Of a stretch of 9,167 nt of DNA, positions 6,646 to 9,167 are shown piece by piece. The stretch spans positions 1 to 9,167 of the forward strand of contig CAAFNG010000195.1 in the NCBI GenBank assembly GCA_900764225.1. The letters run 5' to 3'. The translations under genes and the position numbers were made by a program. This stretch comes from Lachnospiraceae bacterium (lineage in GTDB: Bacteria > Bacillota > Clostridia > Lachnospirales > Lachnospiraceae). Below the pieces are notes generated by a model. That model was not told where the DNA came from and ran no database searches. It was given only the letters and a program-made list of their open reading frames with translations. Position 1 is the stretch's first letter. Each line of letters starts with the position of its first letter.

Positions 6646-9120
6646 TTATTCTTCTACCGGTGCAGTTTCCTCTGTTGTCTCTTCAACAGCAGCGGTCTCT
6701 TCTTCCGGAGCAGTTTCAGTCTTATCTTCCTCTACGGAAATTTCCTCAGCGTCCTCAGGCTCCTCAGAAGCAGTTTTTACTTCCGGCATTCCTGTATCGA
6801 GAGTAATCTCACTGTAACGCTTCATACCTGTACCTGCAGGAATCAGCTTACCGATGATTACGTTCTCTTTCAGACCGATCAGCGGATCGACCTTACCCTT
6901 GATAGCAGCTTCTGTCAGGACTTTTGTTGTCTCCTGGAAGGATGCTGCTGACAGGAAGGAGTTTGTAGCAAGAGATGCCTTGGTAATACCAAGCATAACC
7001 TGTTTGCCTTCTGCCGGTGCTTTGCCCTCTGCCTCAAGCTGCTCGTTAACTTCCTCGAAATCAAGGACATCAACAAGTGTTCCCGGCAGGAACTCTGTAT
7101 CTCCGTTATCTTCGATACGGATCTTCTTCAGCATCTGATGAACGATAACCTCGATATGCTTATCGTTGATCTCAACACCCTGCAGACGATAAACACGCTG
7201 AACCTCGCGGATCATGTAATCCTGAACAGCACGTACACCCTTGATTCTCAGGATGTCATGCGGATTTACACTACCTTCTGTCAGCTCGTCACCGGCCTCA
7301 AGAACCTGTCCGTCCATAACTTTGATACGGGAACCGTAAGGAATCAGGTAAGTCTTGGAATCACCTGTCTCCGGATCATTTACAATGATCTCACGTTTCT
7401 TCTTAGTGTCGTTGATCGTGGCAACACCTGGGATCTCAGTGATGATCGCAAGACCCTTCGGCTTTCTTGCCTCAAAAAGCTCCTCGACACGAGGAAGACC
7501 CTGTGTGATATCTCCACCGGCAACACCACCGGTATGGAAAGTACGCATGGTCAGCTGTGTACCTGGCTCACCGATAGACTGTGCTGCGATGATACCAACA
7601 GACTCACCAACCTGTACCGGCTCACCTGTAGCCATGTTCGCACCATAACATTTCGCGCAGACACCAACCTTGCACTTACAGGAAAGGATGGTACGGATCT
7701 TCAGTTTGTCGATCGGTCCGCCTGTTGTATTGCTTACGCCCTCTTTCATGATACGGGCAGCACGCTTCGGTGTGATCATGTGGTTAGCTTTAACAAGGAT
7801 TTCTCCGTCTTTATTCTTAACTGTCTCACAGGAGAATCTTCCTGTGATACGCTCCTGAAGACTCTCGATCTCTTCTTTTCCGTCCATGAATCCACGAACT
7901 TCCATACCTGAGATCTCTGCTCTGTTCTCGCAGCAGTCAGCCTCACGAACGATAAGATCCTGGGATACATCAACAAGTCGTCTTGTCAGGTATCCTGAAT
8001 CGGCTGTACGAAGAGCTGTATCGGAAAGTCCCTTACGAGCACCATGTGCTGACATGAAGTACTCCAGTACGTCAAGACCTTCACGGAAGTTAGACTTGAT
8101 CGGGAGCTCGATTGTATGACCGGTTGTATCAGCCATAAGTCCTCGCATTCCGGCAAGCTGTTTGATCTGCTTATCGGAACCACGGGCTCCGGAGTCAGCC
8201 ATCATGAAGATGTTGTTGTACTTATCAAGACCTGTCAGAAGGGCTTTTGTAAGCTCATCATCGGTCTTCTTCCAGGTATCAACAACCTCTTTGTAACGCT
8301 CTTCCTCAGTGATAAGACCACGTTTGTAGTTCTTTGTAATACGGTCAACAGTATCCTGAGCCTGCTTGATCATCTCCGGCTTCTGCGGTGGCACGGTCAT
8401 ATCGGAAATGGATACGGTCATGGCTGCACGTGTGGAGTATTTGTAACCCATAGCCTTAACAGAGTCAAGTACCTCGGCTGTCTTTGTTGCTCCGTGTGTA
8501 TTGATAACTTTTTCAAGGATCTGCTTCAGCTGTTTCTTACCTACAAGGAAGTCAACCTCAAGAAGCAGTTCGTTTCCAGGTACGCTTCTATCTACGAATC
8601 CAAGATCCTGCGGAAGGATCTCGTTGAACAGGAAACGTCCAAGTGTGGAATGAACATTGCCGCTTAAAACAGTTCCGTCCGGCATTGTCTTATGGCAGCG
8701 TACAATAATCTTGGTCTGGAGTGTGATGACCTTGTTCTCGTATGCGAGGATCGCCTCGTTGATACTCTTGAAGAACTTGCCCTCACCCTTGTTTCCAGGT
8801 CTCTCCTGAGTCAGGTAGTAGATACCAAGAACCATATCCTGTGAAGGAACGGCTACAGGACCACCATCTGACGGCTTCAGAAGGTTGTTCGGTGATAACA
8901 GAAGGAAACGGCACTCTGCCTGTGCTTCCTGGGAAAGCGGAAGATGTACGGCCATCTGGTCACCATCGAAGTCAGCGTTGAACGCTGTACAAACAAGCGG
9001 ATGAAGTTTGATCGCCTTACCTTCTACAAGGATCGGCTCGAACGCCTGGATACCCAGACGATGCAGTGTAGGGGCACGGTTCAGCATAACCGGATGCTCT
9101 TTGATTACTTCTTCAAGCAC
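6646..9120 (-). CDS. rpoC: DNA-directed RNA polymerase beta' subunit, 5'-truncated by contig end
   Basis: This is the C-terminal two thirds of RpoC, the subunit that carries the catalytic Mg2+ site of RNA polymerase; 824 genuine codons are present. Residues below count from the apparent start at 9135, five codons upstream. The NADFDGD metal-binding motif is at 53-59. The second zinc site is formed by C401 or C402 with C486, C493 and C496. The bridge helix lies around 355-392 ([20 protein letters not shown] at 364-383). The trigger-loop start [12 protein letters not shown] is at 526-537, with no large insertion after it, as expected outside Proteobacteria. The protein ends in an unusual acidic Glu/Thr/Ala-rich tail (785-829). 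The clamp-proximal N-terminus and first zinc finger are missing only because the sequence ends. The apparent first residues MYKRQ are translated sequencing adapter, so this is not a complete gene and the Met at 9135 is not its start. Confidence 0.97.
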   Translation of the reverse strand: MLEEVIKEHPVMLNRAPTLHRLGIQAFEPILVEGKAIKLHPLVCTAFNADFDGDQMAVHLPLSQEAQAECRFLLLSPNNLLKPSDGGPVAVPSQDMVLGIYYLTQERPGNKGEGKFFKSINEAILAYENKVITLQTKIIVRCHKTMPDGTVLSGNVHSTLGRFLFNEILPQDLGFVDRSVPGNELLLEVDFLVGKKQLKQILEKVINTHGATKTAEVLDSVKAMGYKYSTRAAMTVSISDMTVPPQKPEMIKQAQDTVDRITKNYKRGLITEEERYKEVVDTWKKTDDELTKALLTGLDKYNNIFMMADSGARGSDKQIKQLAGMRGLMADTTGHTIELPIKSNFREGLDVLEYFMSAHGARKGLSDTALRTADSGYLTRRLVDVSQDLIVREADCCENRAEISGMEVRGFMDGKEEIESLQERITGRFSCETVKNKDGEILVKANHMITPKRAARIMKEGVSNTTGGPIDKLKIRTILSCKCKVGVCAKCYGANMATGEPVQVGESVGIIAAQSIGEPGTQLTMRTFHTGGVAGGDITQGLPRVEELFEARKPKGLAIITEIPGVATINDTKKKREIIVNDPETGDSKTYLIPYGSRIKVMDGQVLEAGDELTEGSVNPHDILRIKGVRAVQDYMIREVQRVYRLQGVEINDKHIEVIVHQMLKKIRIEDNGDTEFLPGTLVDVLDFEEVNEQLEAEGKAPAEGKQVMLGITKASLATNSFLSAASFQETTKVLTEAAIKGKVDPLIGLKENVIIGKLIPAGTGMKRYSEITLDTGMPEVKTASEEPEDAEEISVEEDKTETAPEEETAAVEETTEETAPVEE

Positions 9121-9167
9121 CTGTCTCTTATACACATCTGACGCTGCCGACGAATTAGACGGGGGAG
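9121..9167. other. Illumina Nextera adapter sequence (contamination, not genomic)
   Basis: Positions 9121-9139 are the Tn5 mosaic end CTGTCTCTTATACACATCT. Positions 9140-9153 (GACGCTGCCGACGA) complete the reverse complement of the Nextera read 1 transposase adapter with no mismatch. The next eight bases, 9154-9161, are attagacg, which fits an i5 index in reverse complement. The last six (ggggag) match the expected GTGTAG except for two T positions read as G. This is adapter read-through retained at a contig end. It should be trimmed before any annotation. Confidence 0.98.

Noticed and set aside
7138..7911. 257-codon rightward open frame inside rpoC
   Set aside because: It lies wholly antisense to a highly conserved coding sequence, has no evident ribosome binding site, and its translation is rich in Thr, Cys and Asn as expected of a shadow frame.
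9121..9139. Tn5 mosaic end as a biological transposon end
   Set aside because: It is followed directly by the synthetic Nextera adapter and an index-like octamer, and no transposase or opposite end is present.

Overview
The window is a fragment of a low-to-mid GC Gram-positive chromosome. The best fit is Clostridia, probably Lachnospiraceae: strong AAGGAG-type ribosome binding sites, an RpoC lineage without the large proteobacterial trigger-loop insertion, and a membrane Ser/Thr kinase of the clostridial type. I cannot name the genus. No RNA genes, CRISPR arrays, insertion sequences or phage genes are visible.

Layout, left to right. Positions 1-172 form a divergent promoter region. The first 26 bases hold the start of a leftward gene that is cut off by the window edge. 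Rightward, a two-gene operon (173-2362) encodes two membrane-anchored extracytoplasmic cell-wall enzymes: a zinc N-acetylmuramoyl-L-alanine amidase and a serine hydrolase of the class A beta-lactamase fold that lacks the deacylating glutamate. A strong bidirectional terminator (about 2399-2440) separates this operon from everything to the right, which is transcribed leftward.

In transcription order the leftward genes are: rpoC (lacking its 5' part), a membrane Ser/Thr protein kinase with a non-PASTA, aromatic-rich extracytoplasmic domain, a PP2C-type phosphatase, and a soluble 408-residue protein I do not recognise. The last three are 30 and 51 bases apart and look like one transcription unit: a sensor kinase, its probable antagonist phosphatase, and an orphan protein that may be a substrate or output. 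This is the most likely place for undescribed biology in the window.

The right end is not genomic. From 9121 to the end the sequence is Illumina Nextera adapter, including what looks like a readable i5 index. Genuine rpoC therefore stops at 9120. The apparent start codon and first five residues (MYKRQ) of the open reading frame come from the adapter, so the gene is 5'-truncated by the contig end, not short by biology.
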